A DNA stretch of 41,804 nt, taken from Haplomitrium mnioides. Its lineage: Eukaryota; Marchantiophyta; Haplomitriopsida; Calobryales. The notes beneath the pieces are model-generated. The model made no database searches, had not been told where the DNA came from, and was given only the letters and a program-made list of their open reading frames with translations. The position numbers were made by a program, and so were the translations under genes. Location of the stretch: positions 1 through 41,804 of the forward strand of contig JBNGIS010034131.1 of the NCBI GenBank assembly GCA_049999725.1, read 5' to 3'. Shown here in pieces: positions 11,692-22,273 of this stretch (position 1 is its first letter; every line of letters starts with the position of its first letter).

Positions 11692-13089
11692 AATAAAACA
11701 ATTTCTCCAACCAGATGCTACAGCTCTATCCTCTTTAGCTCTATCCTCTTCAAGAGGAATTGTCTCATCTAAATCTAGTGGCTGAGCATCTGCAGTCGCT
11801 AGAGACTCCTGTCGAGACTTTCCAGTCTCATATATGGCAATAGAATCACCAGCAGCACCTACAGTACTAGGAGGAACATGTTCCTTGTGGTATGCATATA
11901 CTATCTGTGACTCTGTCTCATCGGATGGCTAAGAAGCCATCGTCAAAACTCTTTGAGGAATGTAGATAGACTGAAGTCTATCACATTCCACAGTAATGCA
12001 ATTATTGCATCAACTTTAAAGCACAGACAAAGCCTATACCAGACCTAGAGAAAAGATCTAAGATCCAATCTTGCTTTATTGACAAATGGTCAATAAAAAA
12101 TTTGTAAAGAGCATGCAACTTTTGATTAACATTGATAGGAGTATCATCTCTTGGATGTTTAAGTTTCAACAAAACCATAGGACATCTAAAAACACTACGC
12201 ATTATTTGTTGAGGTTGACTAGTCGCAGGAGCAAGCTGCAAATTAAAAAGCCTCATGCTCCTCTTTCCTTCTTTCAACCAACAGCTCACAATCTAATACT
12301 CGTGGGCGTGTGCAATTCTATAACCACCAGAATGATGAATGTTGCTTTTGTCTTTGTAATAAGAAAAACAAACAAATCAAACACTATAAACAAATTTTAG
12401 GAAAACTAAACACGATAAACTAAAAAACCAAAAAAATCAAAGAAGAGCTTACTAGATGTCGTGGTCGATGGCATAGCAAACTTCCAAAATGGCATCCTCA
12501 ACGATGCCAAATTGTTGCGATGAATGTATAATTACAAATGGCCAAAAATTTGATGTTGTGATTTCCGCAAAAGATGACACCATGTCAAAAATTTCATCTT
12601 TGGAAAAAGGTTCAAAATCATCATGCTTGCATTCCTTAAGGTTGTAACCGTAAAGAAGATCTGCAATCTCCAAAGTGAAACACATAGGTTTCACAAACCC
12701 CTTCAACTGACAAGCATTGGCCTCCCCATAGACTTGGCAAAATCCCACGTCAAGACCATCGATGTAGGATAATAAGTCCTCGTCCTCGTCTCTAACAACT
12801 CCATCAGTTGGAAGAGATGCAACATCACTTTACTGCCTTGACTTCCACTCTCTAGCTTTTTGGCAATGAAGCAAAAAAGCAAGAGGATAAGAATCAAGTG
12901 TAGGGCCCTGGTCCTGATCTTCTGGGGCTTCTTTGACCCTGATCTTTTTCGGCCTTTGGCAGCTGCAGTCAATTTTTTCACAAGCTAACGTTTGAATGTT
13001 TTGTCCTCCTACACATAGCAAAAAAAAACAATATAAGAGTAGACGAAAAGTCATTTAAGACTAGAGAGAGAAAGACAATATGAACAAAG

Positions 13090-13850
13090 ACCCTAGACTC
13101 CAAACTAAGAGGGACAATGAATTCCATGCTCATTTGGACAAAGAAGTCAAGGCGCCTAAGGACTTCAAAGTTATTGTGCGTATGGACTTTGATGTCGAGG
13201 AGGGCTTGGACTTCAAAGTCCTTGATCGTCCATGCACGTATGGACTTTACAGTCCTTGGACACTAGGTATTAATAGCCAAAGCCCGGTTGGACTTCGCAG
13301 TTCATGCCCCATAGACTTCATTGTCCAAAAGCGCAGGGACTTCTTAGTCCAAGCGCGGAGAGGCTTCTAAGTCCATGCGTGCATGGACTTCACAGTTCAT
13401 GCACGCATGGACTTCTTAGTCTAGGCATGCTTGGAATTCTAAGTCCATGTGCACATGGACTTCACAGTCCAAGCGCACTTGGACTTCATGTTCCTGGCTA
13501 GCATGGACTTCAAAGTCCATGCGCGTATAGACGTAGCAATCCAAACAAACTAGGACTGGGCGTTTGAGTAATCGCGTGCCAAGATCTGGAAGTCCATGTG
13601 TACATGGACCTCCAAGCTAGACGCGCTAGGTCTCTAAGGTTCAAGTAAGGAAGGATTGTGCAGTCCATGTGCGCATGGATTGTAAAGTCTTAGTGCGCAA
13701 GGTCTGTGAAGTCCATGCGCGCATGGACTGTCAAGTCCAGACGCGTTTTGACTGTGAAGTATAGCCGCAAAGAGACTAAGAAGTCCATGCATGCATGGAC
13801 TTCATAGTCCTTTCACAAAGGAACTCAAAACCTATTTCATCAAAACCAAA
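13090..13850 (-). repeat. Long palindromic repeat array in methyltransferase intron 2
   Basis: This is the densest array in the window: about 30 units with a clear 24-bp period in 13640-13800. The best units read GTCCATGCGCGCATGGAC, and between them GGACTTCAAAGTCC forms a second palindrome, so the array is a chain of interlocking inverted repeats. It lies between exon 2 (ends 13916) and exon 3 (starts 13008). Confidence 0.8.
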
Positions 13851-15313
13851 GACAACTTAGCGTAAATTCACTGCAACTCCAAAGAAATGAATGTAAAGTG
13901 AAAAGAAAAACTAACCAAAAGCTTCTCGAAGCTAGAATAGAAAGCAACCATCTTGGACTCCTCATTGTGGAGAGGGTACTCCTCTCTTGCTTCCTCCCAG
14001 CTGTTGCAGTAAACTTTTGAACAAAAAAGTTTTACCGTCAATGCCGAAACTTTATGTCTCTTTGCCTCCCGAGACATTTCTTCCATTGAAAGCTCTCTGG
14101 CTTCCACACGCTTCAAAATTGAAATTTTTACTTCGTCGGGAAGACCATGAAGGGACCTCCAAGGTGTCCACTTCATGTCTTCCATTCTGAAAGATCCTTT
14201 AGCCTTCGGCTTTTGGCCCTTAACGACATTGTTGTCTTGAGAAGTTGTTGTCTTTTCAAGTGTGAACTTGGGTTTGATCTCCAAGGTTTCTAGCACCAAT
14301 TCTATTTTCAATTTCTGGGATGACACCATACCACTCTCCACAAACCTTTGATGTCAATATTCAACTTTTTGAATAAAGGTCATTTCCAGCCTGTACATCT
14401 GGTCATAGTTGTCATCAATTGCAAAAATACGGGACTTTGTTGGTGTAAGACCCATGTACATAAAGCAATTGCAGAGCAAAAGTGCCAGATTCTTGATCTT
14501 TATTTTGTGATCAAAAGTTGCCTCGTTGCAGCACTGTGATTGCCTTTTACAATCTTGTAGCGATACTTGTCATGGTTCCTAATATTGTACTCTAACTTGT
14601 CCTTTAACCCACACTTCGGGTCAACAAAAACAATGAAAAAACTATGCGCATACTTGTTTGTGAGCATTCTTTGTGCCAGAAGCTCAACAAAATCTTCATT
14701 TAGCATTCTAATCTAGAAAGATCCCTAGTTGTTTATTCTAGGTTTTGGCAAGGTCAAGTTCTCCATCCTAATGGTGATTGTTTCGTTGTGAACTTTGCAT
14801 CCCAAGATTGCAGACTCTCTTATTTTATTCTTGTCTTCCTCATATACTATTTGAAGGTCCACTTGCTCTCGTTCTTGGAAAATTTGCAACCCCTTGTAGG
14901 ATTGCATTTTTTCTCTTGACATTGGAGCCTAAACTAGCTCCGGCTCTGATTCTTGCCCCAAGCTGCTTGATGTTGAAGACGAAGAGGCAGCAGAAGACAA
15001 CCTTGTTGGAGATTCGGAGGGGGCTGCCTCCTCCTCAGTGGCTAGTACTGGAACAAGCTTTTTCTTCTGGATCTCTTGTTTCTTCTTTTTGGGAGCCTCA
15101 GCTTGCTCCACCTCCTTTCCTTTTTTTTTGGGCAGAAAGGCCTACCGCGTGAACTGAAATTGTAGTTGTGCTAGGATGCGGCACTAGTTGTTGAATGTTA
15201 ACGCCCTTCTTGGGCTTCAAAATTTTGATTTGGATGGGCAACTAAATGAAATCGCACTCGACGCACTTTGCGTATTTGTAGCCATCAACGAAATCCGCCA
15301 AAAACTGAGTAAA

Positions 15314-15502
15314 CTAAAAACCAAAAAAAATGATTAGGAAAAAGTACAAGTGTTCAAGGTAAGAGATAACACAATGCAGTCTACGCGCGCATGGATTCCA
15401 ATAACCATACGCAAATAGACTTGGGAGTCCAGGCGCGTATGGACTTGGGAGTTCCGAGTTAGTAAAAAAGAAAACAAATGAAAAAGGGTTTTCAAAATTT
15501 AC
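15314..15502 (-). other. Methyltransferase intron 1, element 2, with a few palindromic units
   Basis: This is a short intron with donor GTAAAT and acceptor ACTCAG. It holds three units (CTACGCGCGCATGGA, CATACGCAAATAGAC, AGGCGCGTATGGAC). The same intron in elements 1 and 5 is longer and richer in repeats. Confidence 0.6.
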
Positions 15503-15866
15503 CTTGCCATCTTCCTTTGCCACTTGAAGATGCTTGACAAAAATGTCCCTCTCTTTATACTCGGAAAAAAAAACAAATCATTTACGATTTGCACGATAAA
15601 GGGTAATTGCATCATAGGACTGCACAACCAGCCCGATGTTGGCTTTCTTGCCTTCAGAGATCATCGTGATTTGGACGAAAAGATCCAAATTGAATTTCTT
15701 AGTTTTACTAGCAAAAAAATAAAGATGTTGATTGGGGTCTTTCAAGGAGCAATAATTAACATGCCAATTCCACTCCAATTTTTTAGGCTCTAGAGCCTTG
15801 ACAACATCTAAATACCTGCATGGCTTTGGCTGAGCAGGTCAAAAAAACATTTCTTTGAGATACTAT

Positions 15867-16497
15867 TCTCAAGACTGTAAAAACAAATACAATTGGAGGT
15901 GAAAAATGTAATGAACAAAAGCTCACAAAACTCGAAATGCTAGAAAGGGAAAAAAAAAAGAAGTAANNNNNNNNNNNNNNNNNNNNNNNNNNNNNNNNNN
16001 NNNNNNNNNNNNNNNNNNNNNNNNNNNNNNNNNNNNNNNNNNNNNNNNNNNNNNNNNNNNNNNNNNTTATAGCTAAATTTCAAAAAATACCTTTTCCCGC
16101 AAAAAATTGATTCACGGAGCTCTTGACACGTAGGTTTGCATTGTGCAAAAAAAAAAATAGTTAGTATATAAAGCATCATTCATTTTCATCTTTCCAATTT
16201 TTCTTCATCATTTTCTTCACAAAAAAGTTCCCAATTTTGTCGTTTTGCAAAAATTTATTGAAAAATACATCTTTTAGGTAGGCTGTAAGAGATTCATAAT
16301 ATTTGTTAAAATAATTTCTTGAAGTACTTGATTTTTTGTGAGCCTTTTCAATGGCTGGAGTTTTTAAAAGCAAGAAGAGGTTCAAATTCCAAGATTTCTC
16401 TTTACAAAAAAGTGTTATTTTTGACAAGTAGGTTGAGATATGTTCAAACAACAATTATTTAGGGGTGAGCGATAAAGTACCAAAAGCATCAAGTGTG
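15867..16497. promoter_or_regulatory. Shared divergent promoter region, element 2
   Basis: It lies between the methyltransferase (minus) and DUF7869 (plus) genes. A TATATAAA box reads on plus at 16165-16172. A conserved block containing GACACGTAGGTTTGCATTG lies near 16126-16144, and both are spaced as in element 1. The 100-N gap 15967-16066 occupies the centre. Conservation of this layout in two copies supports one transposon with two divergent genes. Confidence 0.6.
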
Positions 16498-18770
16498 ATG
16501 GCAAGTATACTAGAGAAAAAGCTGGCTTCTGCTGAATCAGATAGCTCTGCCCAAAAAGATTGAGAAGGTGAACTCCATGCGCGTATAAGATTAGAGACTC
16601 AACACTCTCGTGAATAGGGTCAAGGAGTGAATCCAATGCGCGCATAGAATTAACAACTAAACAACTTGTGCGCAAAGGATTAAAGAGGAAACCCAATGCT
16701 TGCATAGAATTAAAGAAACAAACTTCATCCAACACAAGATCTTTGTTGCCCTTCAAGCAGTCAAAGTTGAATCTTTCTTCTGAATATTCCAACATATTAG
16801 CAAAAATATGTTCAATACAAAAAGTGTAGACGGTTGTAAACCTTTCTTCGTCTTTATCTGAAGAAGACCTCGATATTCATGATCAAAGTGTGTTTTTTCA
16901 AAACACAAAAAGCATACAATCTATGGACAATTTTTATTTTGGAGATGAACCCTTGTTCTCAATAGCACCACTCAAACAACAAGTGATTTCGTTTCAAGTT
17001 GCACCTCGCAAGGAGATTGGGATATCTAAAACAAACCAAATTCTTTTGGAGGAGTCTTTAGTTGACAGTTTGGGAAACAATTCTAGCAAAGAGTCCCAAT
17101 CAATCAACATTTCTTTGGAGTTATTGCCAATGGCACCAATTTTATTACAAAAAAAAATTCCTTCTAATCGAGATATTGATCAAGATTTTGTTTTGGAATG
17201 GTGCAGTTCTCTCAATTCCCAAGAAGAACCTCATCTCTCGAAATTATTTTGCGATAGAATAGACATTGTTTACGATAATGATCAAGATCTTTAAGATGAA
17301 TTATCTCATATTGATGGATTCGCTTAAGGACCACATCATCCAACACATCATAAGAATTCTTTGTCTAGGCCAAAACCCAAATGGGTAAACACCTTACATG
17401 AAAATTCTTTGCGGAAAGTCCATTTCGACGAGAGCTTTGTGAAGAAAAAGCTCAATCCAATGTCAATTTCTAAATTGAAGAGAATTTCATGTTGTTGAAA
17501 TAATTGCTTGTCGTTGTACAAGACAGATTTTTTGAAAGCAAGAAGAATCGAGATATCACACTACAATGAGGAATAACAAGAAAAGACTTTGATGTTGATA
17601 ATCGGTTTACTTTGCCTAGCGATACCTTTGTCTATAGAAGAGCTTTCAAAATCTCAAAAACACAGGTCTTAGAGGCATTTTTGTAAAAAAAAAAGAATCA
17701 CTGCTAAAGGAGTTTTTGTGTGTGAATGGATGGACAATTTTTTCCACAAACACTACAAGAGAATGCCCACTCACAAAGTTTATAACTTGCTTGATAATTT
17801 TACAAAATAGGAAGTTTATGACTACTACACAACTTATTTGAAAGAGAAAGATCTTGATTATATTCTTAGTTTCTCACGTTTTACAATACATTGGAGAACT
17901 CATTTTTCAAATATAAAAAATTCCAAAACGCAATAGATTTGCAAGGCAAAACTTGAGAGGCAATTCTAATTTGACAGTCAGTGTGCTCAACAAAATATTA
18001 TGTGACTTTGAACATCCGCTGCCTCTAACTTTGTATCTTTAGTTGGACAACACAACACGAGAGAATAAGAAATCTATCATGTTTGGATTTCTTAGCCTTC
18101 TTATTGCCAAGAATGTTTTTCAAAAATTCAAGGTGGGATTTCTCATGGTTGGCCATACTCATGATCAAATCGAGAAAATGTTTAGCAGATTCTCGAAACG
18201 TTTGAAACGTGTCAAAGCTTAAATTTACGATTACGAGTCTGAGCGAAGCGCTTCAGTTATCATATAATCCTAAACTCTTTTGTTGGAAACTTAGGATTTC
18301 AAAATGTTTTTGCATCATTGTCCCTCTCTAGTTCAATGGATACATGATATTGCTTTTAATCAACAATTCAAGTTCCAGTTAAATGATTCCAATGCAAAGA
18401 TTTGGAGCAAAAAATTTTCATCAGATGAATTTTGGTTACCTGCGGATAGTATTTGTCAACTCAAGTATCTACCTGAAGTGGACAAAGAAATTTTGAGCTA
18501 AATGTTGATTTCCTTTCAAGGCATATTCTAAAATCAAATAATTTCAAAAGGAAGAAAAAGAAGTGGATGCCGAGAAAGTGATATTTTCAATAAGGAACAA
18601 TATAAGTCAAAATTGCTACAAGTTCTTTACAGATTCTGACATTCAATGGTGGAATGACTTTTTTCTTACCCAACAAGAGAATAAGGCCTACATCCTTGAA
18701 AAAAAAATAATGACTCAAAACAAAATTTACCTTTCCACCTTCACAACAGTCAAACACTTGCAATAATTCT
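16498..18770 (+). pseudogene. DUF7869-type probable transposase, element 2 copy, internally deleted
   Basis: The ATG at 16498 (MASILEKKLASAES) matches the element 1 start. Recognisable blocks follow: FQNTKSIQSMDNFYFGDE (from 16893), KPKWVNTLHENSLRKV, a damaged CC-NNCL block near 17490, then LDNTTRENKKS (about 18040-18080) and VGHTHDQIEKMFSRF (about 18150-18195). After these come VQWIHDIAFNQQFKFQL and DIQWWNDFFLTQQE. The sequence jumps from the NRF block directly to SNLTVSVLNKIL, so the repeat-bearing intron and the exon with IDGMD are missing; the first catalytic aspartate is gone. There are also stops (for example TAG just before LDN). This copy cannot make an active enzyme. Confidence 0.7.
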
Positions 18771-20233
18771 CAAAATATTTGTCTAGGTTCTCAGCTTGAT
18801 GTTATTCTCTGGAAATGAAACTTAAGTTTTTAGTTAATATTTTCATTTTCTTTGTAAAAAAAATTTCTTCTCCAAAAAGTAAGTATGTTGTTTCTAACTT
18901 TATTGTTTTGTAGAAGAGTTTAAGGTTATTGTCTCTCTAAAGCATCTGTATAAATTGACTAATTATTTTTTTCTTGTTAGAACTTTGATTAGCGTGGTTT
19001 GACTCAAATGTAAAGCTTTGCACCTGTTTTACTTTTAGAATCCAAATTAGAAATCGAAATCTTTTGCGTGCATAGAGCTTGTTGCGAAAAATAGAACGTT
19101 TACAATCTACATCCTCGATTGTAGAAGTGTGAACCCTATGTGCGCATAGACTTTGATTTGCAAGTCAAAATGCCGTGCATACTAAAACTCTTCTACGGAA
19201 CCTAAAACCTAGGTTCTTGTTAGTCTTTGTTGTGGAGTGTTCAGATGGTGAGTTCGGATTCCTATGTGCGTATATACTTTGGGGTGGAGTGTTCACATGT
19301 TGAGCTTGGATTCCTATATCCGCATAGACTTTGGGGTAGAAGTCCAAGCCTTCCACAAGTTCTACTTCTCATATACATCCTTCAAGCTTCTTCATATAAA
19401 GACTACCAATTACAGCTTAGTTTGTATACAAGTCATAGACTCTTTTGTAGATCTTTAGACCTTTGTTTGGTTGAATCAAATCTATAACTTGGAGATGTTT
19501 CTTGTTTACAATTGTAATTCAATCTCTTTAGCTACTATCCTTTTGATTCTGAACTATGATACATTTGCTTATATGCTTCCTTGAATTATAAAATATTTTC
19601 AAATGTTGAAACCTTTTTAAAGACCCACTTTCACTTTTTTGTGCATGGATTTTCAACTACAAGTGAAAGCTTCTTTCTTTCTGGAACTTTAAAAGTAAGC
19701 TTCTAAATCCATGCAATGTTTCATTTTCTTCGTTTTTGTGTTTACCATTGCAAACTCATTCCCTTGACTTCTAGTCCCCTTGGGCTTTTTCTTTATGTTT
19801 TGTATTTGTTTTCTAAGAAAAAAGTTTGAAAGAGCACCATGTTTACACATGATTAGAGTTTTTGCAATCAAACATATTTCAAAATAGTTTATTGTGACTT
19901 GTATTTCAACTTTTAGGCTTAGAATTGTAGTCAATAAGAAATGCAATTTTCTGATGAAAACCTACCATAATTTTTTATACTTTTCATCAAATTCAAGTTT
20001 TCCAATATTTTCATAAAACCTAATAATATTGATTGATTTTTCATAACAAAATTCACTCTCGCTCTATCATGCTTGTTGAAACGGCTAAAAACAGATCTAA
20101 AAAACTCATGTACTTTTTGTTTTTAAAAAATAGCATCGTTCTTTATGTTTTTTTAGCTCAAAAATCACAATTTTTCTCAAAAACAAAAGTTCTTGTTTTG
20201 AGTAGCATGTTTTTGGTTCAAAGTAGTGGCTAT
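18771..20233 (-). repeat. First copy of the DUF7869-side subterminal region of element 2
   Basis: The reverse complement matches 4283-5900 of element 1. Contents include a palindromic array at about 19060-19340 (for example CTATGTGCGCATAG), a strongly conserved block at about 19750-19786 (CTTGACTTCTAGTCC) and the terminal repeat. The open frames here are repeat translations. Confidence 0.65.
20185..20233 (-). repeat. Terminal inverted repeat, first right end of element 2
   Basis: GTTTTGAGTAGC followed by TTGGTTCAAAGTAGTGGCT and ending at TAT. It is the inverted counterpart of 4283-4335. Confidence 0.6.
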
Positions 20234-20237
20234 TTAT

Positions 20238-20551
20238 GACAATTGTAAGTTAAACTTGGCAAGGCTCATGATGTTTCTAGGGTGGCAATTGCAAGTTTAA
20301 GTTTGGCATGGCTCATGATGCTTCTAGCAATGCAACTATAAGTTGAGCTTCGCGGGGCTGATGATGTTTTTATGGTGGTAATTGTAGGTCAAGCTTGGCA
20401 AGGATGATGATGCTTCTAGTGTGGCAATTATTGGTGGAGCTTGGCAAGGTTGATGATGTTTCTAGCGTGACAATTGTAGGTTTAGTTTGGCAAGATTGAT
20501 GATGTTTCTAGTGTGGGATTTGTAAGTCAAGCTTGGAAAGACTGATGATGT
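20238..20551 (+). repeat. 46-bp minisatellite next to a transposon end
   Basis: Seven consecutive units of 46 bases, diverged by substitutions, begin directly after the terminus at 20233. Each contains CTTGGCAAGG and GATGATGTTTCTAG. The array runs into a 400-N gap, so its true length is unknown. Confidence 0.85.
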
Positions 20552-20951
20552 NNNNNNNNNNNNNNNNNNNNNNNNNNNNNNNNNNNNNNNNNNNNNNNNN
20601 NNNNNNNNNNNNNNNNNNNNNNNNNNNNNNNNNNNNNNNNNNNNNNNNNNNNNNNNNNNNNNNNNNNNNNNNNNNNNNNNNNNNNNNNNNNNNNNNNNNN
20701 NNNNNNNNNNNNNNNNNNNNNNNNNNNNNNNNNNNNNNNNNNNNNNNNNNNNNNNNNNNNNNNNNNNNNNNNNNNNNNNNNNNNNNNNNNNNNNNNNNNN
20801 NNNNNNNNNNNNNNNNNNNNNNNNNNNNNNNNNNNNNNNNNNNNNNNNNNNNNNNNNNNNNNNNNNNNNNNNNNNNNNNNNNNNNNNNNNNNNNNNNNNN
20901 NNNNNNNNNNNNNNNNNNNNNNNNNNNNNNNNNNNNNNNNNNNNNNNNNNN
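20552..20951. other. Assembly gap of 400 N
   Basis: Run of N following the minisatellite, which probably extends into it. Confidence 0.95.
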
Positions 20952-22242
20952 AACTACAAGTGAAAGCCTCTTTCTTTCTTGAACTTTAAAATAAAGCTTC
21001 TAAATCCATGCAATGTTTCATTTTCTTCATNNNNNNNNNNNNNNNNNNNNNNNNNNNNNNNNNNNNNNNNNNNNNNNNNNNNNNNNNNNNNNNNNNNNNN
21101 NNNNNNNNNNNNNNNNNNNNNNNNNNNNNNGGTTGTAGAAGTGTGAACCCTATGTGCACATAGACTTTGATTTGCAAGTTGAAACGTTGTATGTACAAAA
21201 ACTCTTTTGCTCGAAACTTAAAACCTAGGCTCTTGTCAGTCTTTGTTGTAGAGTGTTCAGATGGCGAGTTCGGATTCCTATGCACGCATAAACTTTGGGG
21301 TGGAGTGTTCACATGTTGAGCTTGGATTCCTGTGCACGCATAGACTTTGGGGTGGAAATCTAAGCCTTCCACAAGTTCTACTTCTCATGTACAACCCTTA
21401 AGCTTCTTGATACAAAGACTACCAATTAAAACTTAGTTTGCACATATGTCATAGACTCTTTTGTAGATCTTGAAACCTTTGTTTGGTTGAATCAAGTCTA
21501 AAACTTGAGATGTTTCTTGTTTACAATGTTTATTCAATCTCTTTAGCTACTGCCTTTTTTATTCTCAACTATGATATGTTTGTTTACATGCTTCGTTGAA
21601 TTATGAAATATTTTCAAATGCTAAAACCTTTTTGAAAGCCCACGTTAACTTTTGCGTGCATGGATTTTCAACTCCAAGTAAAAGCTTCTTTCTTTCTTGA
21701 ACTTTAAAATAAAGCTTTTAAATCCATGCGATGTTTCATTTTCTTCATTTTTGTGTTTACCATTGCAAACTCATTCCCTTGACTTCTAGTCCCCTTGGGC
21801 TTTTTCTTTATGTTTTGTATTTTTTTTCCAAGAAAAAAGTTGGAAAGAGCATTATATCTACGCGCACATAGAGTTTTCACAATCAAACATATTTCAAAAT
21901 AGTTTCTTGTGACGTGTATTTCAACTTTTGGGCTTAGATTTGTAATCAATGATAAATGCAATTTTTTGGGGAAAACTTACCATAACTTTAATACTTTTTA
22001 TCAAATTCGAGTTTTCTAATATTTTCATAAGAACTAATAATATTGATTGATTTTGCATAACAAAATTGACTCTTGTTCTATCATGCTTATTGAAACAGCC
22101 AAAAACAAATCTCAAAAACTCATGTACTTTTTTGTTTTTTAAAAATGGTTTTTTATATTTTTTGAGCTCAAAAATCACAATTTTTCTCAAAAACAAAATT
22201 CATGTTTTGAGTAGTCCATTCCTGGTTCAAAGTAGCGGCTGT
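20952..22242 (-). repeat. Second copy of the element 2 right end
   Basis: This is nearly the same text as 19640-20233 with its upstream part: palindromic array at 21140-21340, conserved GACTTCTAGTCC block at about 21762-21800, minus-strand open frame 22196-21921, and a terminal repeat ending at 22242 (CAAAGTAGCGGCTGT). A 100-N gap lies at 21031-21130. It abuts the last 31 bases of methyltransferase intron 1 of element 1. Confidence 0.65.
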
Positions 22243-22273
22243 TGTCCAACAATTTTTCTATTTTGTTTTCCAG

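Larger units (their letters stand above)
11692..15866 (-). pseudogene. ParB-like/beta-class DNA methyltransferase, element 2 copy
   Basis: Four exons on minus: 15866-15503, 15304-13916, 13008-12453 and about 12352-11692. The first three introns' borders are GT..AG except that the intron 3 acceptor is damaged (TACAAAG where element 1 has TATAG). The start codon is ATA. Exon 2 has a Lys/Ser-rich linker, then NEDFVELLAQRML, FIVFVDPKC and YRYKIVKGNHSAATRQ, matching the ParB N-terminal fold with its phosphate-binding GGNHS-type motif, then DDNYDQ. Exon 3 carries FTLEIADLLYGYN (motif IV, damaged) and FWPFVIIHSSQQFG. Exon 4 carries HHSGG, KEGKRSMRLFNL and DWILDLFSRSGIGFVCALK (motif I, damaged). Motif IV before motif I is the beta-class order of N6-adenine/N4-cytosine methyltransferases. 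Stops include 14713-14715 and 12293-12295. The stop codon at the C terminus is lost. Confidence 0.75.
10901..22242 (-). mobile_element. Element 2: second two-gene copy, nested in intron 1 of element 1
   Basis: The left terminus AGAGCCGTTTCTTTG starts at 10901 and the right terminus CAAAGTAGCGGCTGT ends at 22242. Inside are the methyltransferase gene on minus (15866-11692), a divergent promoter, and the DUF7869 gene on plus (16498-18770), so the orientation is opposite to the host element. The right end occurs twice, ending at 20233 and again at 22242, with a 46-bp minisatellite and a 400-N gap between. The simplest reading is one element with a duplicated right end, but two insertions side by side cannot be excluded. 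The flanking hexamers TGTTTA and TGTCCA match at only 4 of 6 bases, so a target-site duplication is not proven. Confidence 0.65.

Noticed and set aside
12086-12400. 104-codon plus-strand frame
   Set aside because: It lies opposite methyltransferase exon 4, whose minus-strand protein is conserved in four copies; the plus frame is not.
19227-19487. Repeated 60-90 codon frames with YAHIG or VRIDFG motifs near 264, 5070, 19165, 20986 and 35500
   Set aside because: They are translations of the palindromic repeats in several frames and strands, with no conserved start or frame.
20533-20982. 149-codon frame across the 400-N gap
   Set aside because: Almost entirely N; an artefact of the gap.
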